Below, in pieces: positions 17,910 through 26,592 of a stretch of DNA of 64,000 nucleotides. This DNA comes from Salininema proteolyticum (GTDB taxonomy: Bacteria; Actinomycetota; Actinomycetes; Mycobacteriales; Micromonosporaceae). A program made the position numbers and the translations under genes. The notes under the pieces were generated by a model. It worked only from the letters and a program-made list of their open reading frames with translations, ran no database searches and had not been told where the DNA came from. Numbering within the stretch: position 1 is the stretch's first letter; the number at the start of each line of letters is the position of its first letter. The stretch is from positions 1,240,001-1,304,000 of the forward strand of contig NZ_JBHUNX010000001.1 in assembly GCF_042685645.1 (NCBI RefSeq), given 5' to 3'.

Positions 17910-20900
17910 TCAGCAGCCGCGACCGTCCCTCGCGGGGACGGCGACGGTCCGCGCCCGCGAGAGCGCCGACCGGCCGTCGGCCTCCGCGGAGGCGTACCAG
18001 AGGTAGGTCCCGCAGGGCGTCAACCCGTCCCACACCACGGTGGCGGACTCCCCGTCGCCGGCGGCCGCGCCGCCGAGGTCGGTGGGCGCGCCGTGGGGGA
18101 CGAGCGACTCGGTGGCCACCCGCTTGTCATAGCCCGAGGTCAGGCTGACCTCGACCGTGAACTCGTCGTCGGCGTCGGTGTACTCGGGCAGGCCCTCCTC
18201 GTCCTTGCCGTAGTTCCACGCGTTGTGCTCCCCCAGCGAGGGGGAGTAGGTGTTCACGGCCATCAGGCTCGCGTCCAGATCGAACTGCAGGAGGCGGAGG
18301 AAACCGGTGTCGAAGTGGTCCCCGTCCTGGAATCCCTGGTAGTTGGCCATCATCTCGACCACCTTGCGGTCCTCGTCGCCACCGACGCCCTCCTTGACGT
18401 TGGTGGCCGTGCCGTAGTGGTGTCCGGAGAGGACCATGAACACGTTCGCGTTGGGCTCCACGATCTCGCTCCAGTACCGGTCGGCCATGGACGTCCACCG
18501 GTAGCTGTCCGGAGTGGACAGGGACCCGTCGGTGTTGAGGTACTCGTGCGTCGCCAGCACCACATTGTGGTCGGGGTGGGCGGCTATGACCTCGTTGGCC
18601 CACTCGACCGACTCGTCGCCGCCGAGATAGCCCAGGGAGAGGAAGAGGAACCTCGCCCCGCCCTCCTCGACCACGTCGTAGTGGTTCTGCGCGTCGCCGT
18701 CCTTCCAGGACCCGCCGTACCAGGGCTCGTCCTCGAAACGCTCCGCCGGGAAGTACTCCTCGTACAGGCCGCCGTCGCGGCCCCACTTGTTGTCGTGGTT
18801 GCCCGGCAGGATCCCGTAGGGGTGGTCGGACTCCTCCAGCAGGGACATGACCTCCGAGGCGAACTCGAACTCGTCGACGGCCCTCCGCTCGGAATGGGTG
18901 CCGTTGAGCCAGTTCTCGACCACGTCGCCGGTGTGCGACGTGTAGGCGATCCCGCGGCCCTCGTCGTTGGCCGCCAGCCACTTCACCATGTCGGTGTAGG
19001 TCGACCGGTATCCCTCGCTGAGGAACTGGGTGTCGGAGACGTGCCCGAAGGCCACGTCGTACTCGGCGGGATCCTTGAAGGACCGGTTCGGCTCCGCCCC
19101 GTCGTCGGAGAAGGCCGCCCCCACCGCAGGGCCGTCGATCACCAGGATGTCGGCCGTGCGGCCCCGCACGTGGTCGGAGGCGCTCGCCTCGCCGGTGAGG
19201 GTGATGGCGCCGCCGGTGACTCCGCCCCCGTGCGTCAGCGGGTCCCACCGGTCGGCGTGCCTGTTCCAGGCGTACATCTGCAGTTCGTTGGTGCCGGTGG
19301 AGGAACCGCTCCAGGTCAGGGAGAAGTCCTCCTTCGGGCGTTCGGCCAGGGTCAGCTCGAAGCGCTGGAAGGGGTAGCCGTCCACAGCCTCCGTCACGAC
19401 GGGCGCGTCCCAGCCGTCCTTGCGGGCCTCCTCCTCGGCGATCTTGCGGCTCTGGGGGACGGGGTCCTCGGAGACGCCCGTGAACACCCGCGAGGCCTTG
19501 CGGCTCAAGTCGATCGCCTCGGCGCCGATGAACCCGACCTCCGAGTCGCCGCCCGTGGTGTGCGAAGCGGCGGCGGTCAGGCTCGCCGACGTCCCGTCGA
19601 CCTCGTCCGACGCCTCGGGGGAGAGGGGCCGGGGAGCGGGCTCCACGGCCACGTCGTCGAGCTCGCCCTCTTCGACGTCGGCGGGTCGGCGCAGGTCGTC
19701 GGGCAGGGTGCCGGGGCTCGCGGGGGCGGCGGTGAAGTCTCGGGAGTTGCGCCGGGTGGAGTCGACCCTCTGCAGCGTCTCGCCGTCAGCGGTGTCGACG
19801 AGGTTGAGGATCGACAGGCCCCGGGTGCAGGGGCTGTAGCCGTCGTCGTAGACGCCCACCGAGTCGGCGAGGCCGCCGTCCCCGGTCAGCACCATGAGGC
19901 CGAAGCCCTCGGCGGCGAACCCGGTATCGTACGAGGCGTCGCCCTCGTAGTCCGATCCGCTGTGGACGGCGGTGAACGTCTCACCCGGTTCGAGGACGGT
20001 TCCGGAGGGGATCTCCGCCTGCCGTCCCGGGTTGCGCCGCGTGTCCCCCTGGCAGCGGTGGAGGCTCCACCCCTCAAGGGAGACGGCCTCCTCGCCCAGG
20101 TTGGCCAGTTCGAAGAACTCGTCGGCCCCGCCGCCCGGGCCGGCGTTGACCAGCTCGGTGACGCGGACGCCCGTCTCGACGGGTTCGGGGTCGGGGACCT
20201 CCACCGGTTCGGTCAGTTCGCCGATGGTGCGCTCGCCCTTGACGAAGTCGGCGGCGTTGTCACCCGTCGCGTCCGTGCGCTGCCAGCTCTGGCCGGAGCC
20301 GCCGTCGAGGCGGTTGGGCAGGGCCTCGCCCCGCGTGCAGGGGCTTCCGGTGGACGCCTGGTGGACTCCGTCGGTCTCGTAGACGCCGACCGAGTCGCGG
20401 ACGGTTCCCGACGTGTCCACGAGCATGGCTCCGAACCCGGCGTTCGACAGGCTCACTGGGTAGCGCGCGTGCGGCACGCCCTCGGGCACCTCCACCGAGT
20501 CGTGCGCGGCGACGAAGACCTCGCCGGGGGCGAGGCGGGTGCCGGCGGGGACGGTCGCCTGCAGGCTGCCGGGGGTGGTGCGGCCGCTTCCCCAGCAGCG
20601 GTAGAACTCCCAGCCGCCGATGTCGGCGGTCTCGTCGCCGTAGTTGGCGAACTCGACGAAGTCGTCGGCGGACCCGTTCGGTCCGAGGTTGGTCAGCTCG
20701 CTGACGAGCACGTCGCCGGGCTGCACGCCCTCGTCCGGTTCGGTCGCGTTGGGCTCGCCGGCGGTGCGCTCGGCGCGGATGAAGTCGTCGGCGTCGGTCC
20801 CGGTGTGGCCGGTCCGCTGCCAGGTCTGGTTCCGGACGCCGTTGAGGTCGTTGGGAAGCGGCTCGTCGTCCAGGGAGCACTCGCTGTCGGTCGGGGAGGC

Positions 20901-21350
20901 GTAGACCGCGACCGCGTCCGCTATGGCGCGCCGCTCGTCCTCCAGCCGGACGCCGAAGCCGGCATTGGCCAGGCTCACGTCGTAGTACGCGTCCGCGTCG
21001 GGCACAGTGCCGTTCCGGTTGGCGATCAGGTAGGTCTCGCCGGGGGCGAGCGTGACGCCCTCCAGCAGGGGGATCTGCGGGTCGTAGGCACGGGATCCCA
21101 CTGCCGTGCAACGGTAGGCGCCCCAGCCGTTCAAGTCGGCCGGGGCGTCTCCGTAGTTGGTCAGTTCGATGATCTCGTCGGCGCTTCCGTCGGGGCCGGC
21201 GTTGCTCACTTCGCTGACGAGAACCGTGGGATCGGGGTCGGCCAGCGCCGTGCCCGGCACGGCGAAGGCGGCGAACAGGACCGCGAACACGAGCGCGACC
21301 GAGGCGGTCCGCCGGCGTCCCGGTGCGCGTGTTTGAGACGGGATATCCAT
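17910..21350 (-). CDS. secreted protein with three lamin-tail-like repeats and a metallophosphoesterase domain
   Basis: About 1146 residues. A signal peptide (MDIPSQTRAPGRRRTAS, hydrophobic core, GTALA) is followed by three tandem repeats of about 175 residues beginning near residues 42, 214 and 395, each opening with VxVSE/TELxNxGPxGSADE and containing ELxNYGD and GWxxYRC, as in lamin-tail domains. The phosphoesterase near 765-980 has VSDTQ, TGDVVEN, GNHDN, ATHEY and GHHYG, the calcineurin-like metal-site order, with Gln in place of the first His. The C-terminus carries a short beta domain. It is an exported phosphodiesterase or nuclease candidate. ATG 21350 fits the signal peptide; a TTG at 21422 is possible. 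Confidence 0.85.
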   Translation of the reverse strand: MDIPSQTRAPGRRRTASVALVFAVLFAAFAVPGTALADPDPTVLVSEVSNAGPDGSADEIIELTNYGDAPADLNGWGAYRCTAVGSRAYDPQIPLLEGVTLAPGETYLIANRNGTVPDADAYYDVSLANAGFGVRLEDERRAIADAVAVYASPTDSECSLDDEPLPNDLNGVRNQTWQRTGHTGTDADDFIRAERTAGEPNATEPDEGVQPGDVLVSELTNLGPNGSADDFVEFANYGDETADIGGWEFYRCWGSGRTTPGSLQATVPAGTRLAPGEVFVAAHDSVEVPEGVPHARYPVSLSNAGFGAMLVDTSGTVRDSVGVYETDGVHQASTGSPCTRGEALPNRLDGGSGQSWQRTDATGDNAADFVKGERTIGELTEPVEVPDPEPVETGVRVTELVNAGPGGGADEFFELANLGEEAVSLEGWSLHRCQGDTRRNPGRQAEIPSGTVLEPGETFTAVHSGSDYEGDASYDTGFAAEGFGLMVLTGDGGLADSVGVYDDGYSPCTRGLSILNLVDTADGETLQRVDSTRRNSRDFTAAPASPGTLPDDLRRPADVEEGELDDVAVEPAPRPLSPEASDEVDGTSASLTAAASHTTGGDSEVGFIGAEAIDLSRKASRVFTGVSEDPVPQSRKIAEEEARKDGWDAPVVTEAVDGYPFQRFELTLAERPKEDFSLTWSGSSTGTNELQMYAWNRHADRWDPLTHGGGVTGGAITLTGEASASDHVRGRTADILVIDGPAVGAAFSDDGAEPNRSFKDPAEYDVAFGHVSDTQFLSEGYRSTYTDMVKWLAANDEGRGIAYTSHTGDVVENWLNGTHSERRAVDEFEFASEVMSLLEESDHPYGILPGNHDNKWGRDGGLYEEYFPAERFEDEPWYGGSWKDGDAQNHYDVVEEGGARFLFLSLGYLGGDESVEWANEVIAAHPDHNVVLATHEYLNTDGSLSTPDSYRWTSMADRYWSEIVEPNANVFMVLSGHHYGTATNVKEGVGGDEDRKVVEMMANYQGFQDGDHFDTGFLRLLQFDLDASLMAVNTYSPSLGEHNAWNYGKDEEGLPEYTDADDEFTVEVSLTSGYDKRVATESLVPHGAPTDLGGAAAGDGESATVVWDGLTPCGTYLWYASAEADGRSALSRARTVAVPARDGRGC

Positions 21351-21733
21351 GTGACACAGAGTGTCCGCAGGACGTGACCCCCACGTGAACCGGGTTCGGA
21401 CGGGCAATGGCGTTTCCGGCAATATTTATGGAAAAGGCTGTATGCGACGATCGGGTGCGGGGTGTACGCACCCGGTCGGGGCGAGCCCGTTCGGCGGCGG
21501 CCGGGCACGCCGGAATCACGCGGCGGCCCGTCTTCGCAATTCCACTGTGTTCTGATTCGGCGCCTTGCGGGAAATGCCGCTCGGGCCCTCGCTCCCGCGC
21601 CGCTCACTTCTCAGTGCCCGGTGTTCAGGGGCGCTGATCAGGAACGAAACGGATTCCGGTGAAACACTTCGATAACAGGCCCGCGCTCCGCGTTCTCGGT
21701 CGCTTCCACTTCGGAGTGATGAGGTCGGTGACT
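21351..21733. other. 383-base upstream region, no gene seen
   Basis: No coding frame is convincing on either strand. It contains AATATTTATGG-type AT-rich DNA near 21420, a likely promoter zone for the minus-strand phosphoesterase gene. A small perfect hairpin, CGGGTGCG/CGCACCCG, lies at 21452-21474. The right end overlaps the 3' side of a decayed gene. Confidence 0.4.
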
Positions 21734-22197
21734 TCATTCTCCTCGAAGGTCGGCCTCGATCGCATGGATCTCTTCGGCGGGGTACTCGGTGCGTCTGCTT
21801 TCGGTGAGCAGCCGGTGGACGAACTCATTGCCCAGGGCGGGCATCGGGGCGTAACGGCCGATGATGCTCGAGGCATTGGGCGGCAGCTCTTCGAGTCTCC
21901 CCCTGTGCGCATTCGCGGACCAACTCGAACGTCCGTGCCTGGTCCGAGGGGCCGAAGAACTTCCTCACGAGGGTGTTCATCAGAGTCGTGGCCGTTTCGC
22001 ACCGATCGTAGGCCGAATGCTCGGCGAAGAACGCCGATTCGGCGGTGGACAGATCGAAACGGGAGCTCAGTGCGAGGCCGAAATCGGTGCAACAGAGTCG
22101 TTCCCCGTCTACCAGCTCGCCCAGTTGTCCGTCGCTGAGCAGCGACAGTGCCGTCGAAACCTGACCAATAGGGGGACAGTCGGGGAGATAGGCTCAT
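21734..22197 (-). pseudogene. frameshifted hypothetical gene (two homopolymer indels)
   Basis: Coding potential moves between the three minus-strand frames. Starting MSLSPRLSP at ATG 22197, deleting one base of the GGGGG at 22171-22175 (plus strand) continues into SLLSDGQLGELVDGERLCC and FDLSTAESAFFAEHSAYD. That frame ends early unless one base of the CCCCC at 21899-21903 is also removed; it then reads ECAQGRLEELPPNASS, GRYAPMPALGNEFVHRLL and stops at 21734. The restored protein would be about 153 residues. I do not recognise the family. It is either a decayed gene or an intact one with two sequencing errors. Confidence 0.65.
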
Positions 22198-22245
22198 CGG
22201 CGAGGCCTTTCGGGAGAGGGGCCGCCTCCGTCCGGACTACGGGAT

Positions 22246-22410
22246 TCATGAAGCGAGAGCGACCCGGTTGTGCGCGTTCAGCTTACGCGGGATCTCGACG
22301 ACGGTCTCGGCGTTCTCCGGGATGGCAGAAGGGCGGCGATCCGCGCGATCGAGTGGCGGATCGAGGCTATCGCCTTCTGGGAGTCCTGAAGAAAACGCGG
22401 TCATCGGTGG
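22246..22410 (-). pseudogene. short gene remnant next to tRNA-Val
   Basis: On the minus strand one frame reads LQDSQKAIASIRHSIARIAALLP and an adjacent frame carries on IPENAETVVEIPRKLNAHNR to a stop at 22246; one base is missing at the junction. There is no start codon upstream in frame. This looks like the C-terminal end of a lost gene, but it is short and the family is unknown. Confidence 0.4.
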
Positions 22411-22544
22411 TTCGGAGAGATCTGAGTTGCCGGAAATGACGAGGCCCGCAATATTCCGACTGCGGCTTCCACCGGGAATGACGAACGGGGCTGGGATATC
22501 GAGTCCCCGCCCCGTTTGAGAGCCGACATAAGTCGGCTGATACA

Positions 22545-22619
22545 TGGTGGACGATACTGGGATCGAACCAGTGACCCCTGCCGTGTGAAGGCAGTGCTCT
22601 CCCGCTGAGCTAATCGTCC
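22545..22619 (-). tRNA. tRNA-Val (anticodon CAC)
   Basis: Read on the minus strand: acceptor GGACGAT pairs with ATCGTCC, D-arm AGCTCAGCGGGAGAGC, anticodon stem CTGCC/GGCAG with loop TTCACAC (anticodon CAC), T-arm with GGTTCGATCC, then discriminator A and an encoded CCA. It is 75 nucleotides including CCA. All arms pair. It decodes GUG. Confidence 0.97.
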
Positions 22620-22666
22620 TCAACGACAACTACTGTACCGCACCCGGCCGGTCGCCCTCTCAACGG

Positions 22667-22701
22667 GTCCGGAAAGTGGAGGCAGGCCACACTTTCCGGA
22701 C
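22667..22701. repeat. 12-base inverted repeat between tRNA-Val and its partial copy
   Basis: GTCCGGAAAGTG (22667-22678) and CACTTTCCGGAC (22690-22701) form a perfect stem with an 11-base loop. There is no T tract on either side, so it is a poor intrinsic terminator. It lies between the tRNA and an inverted tRNA fragment. Confidence 0.75.
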
Positions 22702-22726
22702 GAGCGCTCTGCCGAACCAGTGCCTT

Positions 22727-22760
22727 CTGCCTTCACGCGGCAGGGGTCACCGGTTCGATC
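22727..22760 (+). other. partial inverted copy of tRNA-Val
   Basis: The plus strand reads CTGCCTTCACGCGGCAGGGG and continues TCACCGGTTCGATC. This matches the anticodon arm, variable region and T-arm of the tRNA-Val at 22545-22619 with two mismatches in 34 bases. Acceptor and D-arm are not recognisable. It is in the opposite orientation to the intact gene. It may be a decayed second tRNA or a footprint of a tRNA-targeting integrative element. Confidence 0.75.
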
Positions 22761-22789
22761 GGAGGTGCTTCGACGCGCCGCCGATCCGG

Positions 22790-23557
22790 TCAGTGGCAGC
22801 TCTCGCCGCCGCCCTTGCGGTCGGGCAGGCCGTCCCGCCAGGCGGCGAGGTCGGCCGGGCGGTCTTCGTCCTTGATCTTGGGGCAGACCGGGGCGCAGTT
22901 GGAGTCGCCGGGAACCTTGTACGAAAGGCAGCAGGACTGGCCGACGGAGGTGGTCGCGCCCTCGTAGTGGATCCAGCGGGGTCCGGGTGTCGGAAAGGAC
23001 GCGGCGGCCAGGATCCGGTCGGCCTCCGCGGCGGCGGTCACGGCCTCCTCGCCCAGCGGCGGCCGCGGCAGGAACGCGGTGGCGAAGGTGTCGGTGACGT
23101 GGGCCCACAGGGCCCGGTTGCCCAGGCGGGCGTGCGGTCCGATGGCCGCGACGAGGTCGGTCCCGAGCCCCTTCACGGCCTCGGCGAGCGCCTTGCGGGC
23201 GACGTCGGGCGCGTGCCCGGACAGGTCGCGTCCCTCGCCGAGGGAGACGGCGTCGTACCAGTGTCCGGCATTGAGCCGTGCGGCGATCCGGTCGGGGTCG
23301 TAGTCGGGGAGGACCCGGTGCCGAGTCCACGCCCAGACGGCGGGCCGGATGTAGAGTCCGGCGATCCAGCCGGTGAAGTAGGCGGCGGTGGTGTCGGCCG
23401 GCGCCTGCGATCTCTCGGAGAAGGCCCGCATGTGGTCGCGGACGGGTCCTTCGTAGAGCTCGGTCAGGGTGAACCAGTCGGCGGGGTCGCCGTCCTCGGG
23501 TGAGAGGAGGCGGGGGCCGACGTAGTCGGAGGCGGAAAGTGAGCGGAGGTCAGTCAT
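22790..23557 (-). CDS. FhuF-like siderophore-iron reductase / [2Fe-2S] protein
   Basis: A 255-residue protein ending in CCLSYKVPGDSNCAPVCP, the C-C-x10-C-x2-C pattern that binds the [2Fe-2S] cluster in FhuF-type ferric reductases. The N-terminal part is the family's helical region with WIAGLYIRPAVWAW. It would release iron from ferric siderophores in the cytoplasm. There is little ribosome-binding sequence before ATG 23557. The 5' region carries a CATACCCC/GGGGTATG palindrome 15 bases upstream, so regulation by a CsoR/CstR-type repressor is possible in addition to the iron control usual for this family. Confidence 0.85.
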   Translation of the reverse strand: MTDLRSLSASDYVGPRLLSPEDGDPADWFTLTELYEGPVRDHMRAFSERSQAPADTTAAYFTGWIAGLYIRPAVWAWTRHRVLPDYDPDRIAARLNAGHWYDAVSLGEGRDLSGHAPDVARKALAEAVKGLGTDLVAAIGPHARLGNRALWAHVTDTFATAFLPRPPLGEEAVTAAAEADRILAAASFPTPGPRWIHYEGATTSVGQSCCLSYKVPGDSNCAPVCPKIKDEDRPADLAAWRDGLPDRKGGGESCH

Positions 23558-23571
23558 CGCGATGATGATAA

Positions 23572-23590
23572 CATACCCCCTAGGGGTATG
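23572..23590. promoter_or_regulatory. CsoR/CstR-type palindromic operator
   Basis: CATACCCC-CTA-GGGGTATG lies between the divergent-looking 5' end of the FhuF-like gene and the 3' end of the amidase gene. ATACCC-GGGTAT palindromes with a GC core are the classic operators of CsoR-family (Cu or persulfide sensing) repressors. No csoR gene is present in the window. Confidence 0.6.
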
Positions 23591-23603
23591 AGCAGGGGTG
23601 ATG

Positions 23604-25087
23604 TCATGGCAGCTCGGGCTCCCGGTGCGCCCACGGCTCGGCCTCTTCGAGCTGGGAGGCCAGCGAGAGCATCAGCCCTTCGCTCCCGAGGCCGCCGACG
23701 AACTGCACTCCGAGGGGGAGCCCCCGGGAGTCCAGTACAGCGGGACGCTCATGGCCGGGCGCCCGGTGGTGTTCGCCAGCTGGGTGAACGGGACCTGTTC
23801 GAGGTTGCGGAGGACGACCTTGTCGACAACGCTCAGGCGCGAGATCAGGCCGGCCACGCCGAGACGCAGCGCCACGGCCATGCTCGCCCGCAGGGCGGGG
23901 GAGGGGTCGAGCGATCCGATCTCGGCGGGAGGGAAGGCGACGGTCGGTGTCAGGAAGAGGTCGAACCGCTGGTGGTAGGCGGCGAGCGCCCGATTGTAGT
24001 CGTTCCACCGCTGCATGACGGCCGCGTACTCGACGGCGCGGGTGCGCCGTCCGCCGGCGGCCAGCATGAGCGTGTCCAGCTCGAAGTCTCTGATGCGGGC
24101 GCCGTGCTCCTCGCGGTGGCGCTCGACCGTGCCGGCCAGCTGCGCGTACCAGAAGGTGAGGAAGTCCCGCGCCATCTGGAGGCCGTCGATCTCCGGTTCG
24201 CACTCGACGACCTCGTGCCCGAGGTTGCCCAATAGCGTCACGGCGTGCTGCACGGCCGCCTCGGCCGATTCGCTGATCGGGGAGCCCAGGGGGGATTTGC
24301 AGGAGTACCCGACGCGCAGGCGCGGAGGACGCTGCCGGGAGAGCTCGAGGTAGGAGTCGCGGGGCCTGGCGGGCAGGTACGGCCCTCCCCGGTCGACCTT
24401 GGACGTCAGCACGTCCAGCATGAGCGCGCTGTCGCGGACGGTCCGCGACACGACTCCGTCGGTGGCAGTACCGTGCAGCAGCTCGGCGAAGTCGGGTCCG
24501 GCCGGGACGATCCCCCGCCCGGCCTTGAGCCCGAACACTCCGCACAGGGCCGAGGGGATGCGGATCGACCCGCCGCCGTCGCTGGCGCCGGCGACCGGGA
24601 CGATCCCGGCTGCCACCGCCGCGGCGCTCCCGCCGGAGGATCCGCCGGGCGTGCGCGAGGTGTCCCAGGGGTTGCGCGACGGGCCGTTCGCCGTCGGCTC
24701 GGTGATCCCCTTGGCGCCGAACTCGGGGGTGTTGGTCCGCCCGAACACGATCAGCCCGGCCTCGAGCCACCGCTCGACGGCCGCCGAATGGCGGTCGGCG
24801 ACGCTGCCGCGCGTGGCCTTCGTGCCCGAGCCGGTGGGCTCGCCGCGATAGTCCTGGTGGAGGTCCTTCAGAAGGAACGGCACACCGGCCAGTTTCCCGG
24901 AGAGGGGACGGGCGGCGCGCTCTCTGGCCACGCCGTCCATGCGGTGCACGACGGCATTGAGGACCGGGTCGACCTGCTCCGTCCGCTCCAGCGCGCAGTC
25001 CAGCAGTTCCGAGGCGCGCGCTTCCTTGCGTCGCACCAGATCCGCCAGGCCGATCGCGTCGAACTTCCGGTATTCCGAATAATCCAT
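23604..25087 (-). pseudogene. amidase-signature family protein, frameshifted near the 3' end
   Basis: An amidase (C-N hydrolase) of about 493 residues if repaired. The catalytic lysine lies in GVPFLLKDLHQ (about 75), and the Ser-cisSer-Lys signature region reads TPGGSSGGSAAAVAAG with GASDGGGSIRIP. The unrepaired frame runs 25087-23672 and ends in an atypical tail (ECSSSAASGAKG). The family's conserved end, GLPLGVQFVGGLGSEGLM then LASQLEEAEPWAHREPELP, lies in the next frame and stops at 23604. Adding one base to the CCCCC run at 23721-23725 (plus strand) restores it. The enzyme may be intact if this is a sequencing error. Confidence 0.8.
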
Positions 25088-25178
25088 GCCCTACAGGATG
25101 TCATGGACGTCGATACATGGCCAGTGGGCACTCGCGGGCTGGACGACCGGCCGCCAGCCCCGGGGCACGGCCGTTCCC

Positions 25179-26588
25179 CTAAGCCTCGGGGGCGCCCATC
25201 CACACCTTCGGCAGCCGGACGGTGATCGTGGTGCCCTCGTTCTCCCGGGAGTCGAGGTCGATCGTCCCGTGGTGCCCGGCCACGATGGCCGACACGATGG
25301 ACAGGCCCAGGCCGGTGCCGCCGGTGTTGCGCGACCGCGACGGGTCGGCGCGGTAGAAGCGGTCGAAGATGCGCCTGCGGTGCTTCTCGGGGATGCCGGG
25401 CCCGTTGTCGGACACCGCGATCACCGCCGTCTCCCCCTCGTCGCGCACCGTGACGGAGACGGTGGAGCCCTCGGGCGTGTGCACCCGGGCGTTGGTGATG
25501 AGGTTGACCAGGATCTGGCGGATCTGGCCCTCGTTGGCCAGGACCACGATCCTCGGGTCCGCGTCGGGGTCGGCCGGGGGGCCGCCCAGTTCGAAGACGT
25601 GGCCGGAGTCGGCGGCGGTCGCGTCGTCGACGGCGTCGGCGGCCAGCTGGGACAGGTCCACCGGCGTCTGCTCGGCCTGGACGTTCCGGTCCAGGCGGGC
25701 CAGCACCATGAGGTCGTCGACCAGGTGCGCCAGACGCGCGTTCTCCGCGCCGATGCGGTCCATGGCCCGGTCCAGCTTCTCTCCCTCCCGCGCGGCGCCG
25801 TTCTGGTACAGCTGCACGTAACCGCCGATCGCGGTGAGAGGAGTGCGCAGCTCGTGGCCGGCGTCGGCGACGAACTGCTTGAGACGCTGGCGCTGCGCCT
25901 CGCCCTCGGTGATCGAGTAGGCGAGCCGGTTGACCATGAGGTTCAGGGCGGCCGAGAGGCGCCCCATCTCGGAGTCCGGCGGCTGCGGGGTGATGCGGTG
26001 GTCGAGGTTGCCCCCGGCCACGGTCTCGGCGTCCTGGACCATCCGGTCGACGCTGCGGAAGCCGCGCTGCATGACCATCCAGGCTATCATGATCGTCGCC
26101 AGCGCCACGAGCGAGCCGGTGATGACGATCGTCGCCGTCAGCGCCTTCACCGCGTTCTCCACATTGCTCAGCGACTCGGCGACGACCAGGGTCTGGTTCG
26201 AGGCCGGGTCGTACATGGCGTACGCCCGGTATCCGGGGCCGTGACCGACGCTCGGAGCGGTGAAGAACTCTCCGGGCTCGGGCGCCGAGCGGATGTCCGG
26301 CGCGGGGTCCGACTGGTCCACGTAGCCCGATTCGACCAGGCCGACCAGCTCGTCGCCCTCGAAGAGCATGAGGGCGAAGACGCTGTAGTCGCGCCCGTCC
26401 TCCTTGCTGATCAGGTCCGGGCTCACCTTCCTGTCCTCGAAGCTCTGCTGGATGTACTTCTGGATCTGATCGTCGACCTGTTGGGTGAGCTGGGTGGAGA
26501 CGACGTTGACCGTCACCAGCCCGATGGCCGTCACCGCGACGATGACCAGCAGCGCGATCGAAGCGGAGATCTTGGCTTTGATCGACAA
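25179..26588 (-). CDS. sensor histidine kinase (HAMP-HisKA-HATPase)
   Basis: A 469-residue membrane kinase. Helix 1 is at residues 8-30, an extracellular sensor region follows to about 140, and helix 2 is at about 150-170. HAMP comes next. The H-box is FVADAGHELRTPLTAIGGY (His near 246), the N-box VNLITNARVHTP, G1 DNGPGIP and G2 GGTGLGLSIV. It starts four bases after the response-regulator stop, so the pair is an operon with the regulator first. The signal is unknown; the organisation resembles mycobacterial TcrXY/PrrAB-type systems. Confidence 0.95.
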   Translation of the reverse strand: MSIKAKISASIALLVIVAVTAIGLVTVNVVSTQLTQQVDDQIQKYIQQSFEDRKVSPDLISKEDGRDYSVFALMLFEGDELVGLVESGYVDQSDPAPDIRSAPEPGEFFTAPSVGHGPGYRAYAMYDPASNQTLVVAESLSNVENAVKALTATIVITGSLVALATIMIAWMVMQRGFRSVDRMVQDAETVAGGNLDHRITPQPPDSEMGRLSAALNLMVNRLAYSITEGEAQRQRLKQFVADAGHELRTPLTAIGGYVQLYQNGAAREGEKLDRAMDRIGAENARLAHLVDDLMVLARLDRNVQAEQTPVDLSQLAADAVDDATAADSGHVFELGGPPADPDADPRIVVLANEGQIRQILVNLITNARVHTPEGSTVSVTVRDEGETAVIAVSDNGPGIPEKHRRRIFDRFYRADPSRSRNTGGTGLGLSIVSAIVAGHHGTIDLDSRENEGTTITVRLPKVWMGAPEA

Positions 26589-26592
26589 GGGG

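Noticed and set aside
17502..21377. 1291-codon frame on the plus strand
   Set aside because: Complement of the lamin-tail phosphoesterase gene. Its Val/Gly/Asp-rich sequence is the usual antisense shadow in high-GC DNA.
22667..22701. Hairpin as terminator of tRNA-Val
   Set aside because: It lies upstream, not downstream, of the minus-strand tRNA and has no T tract.
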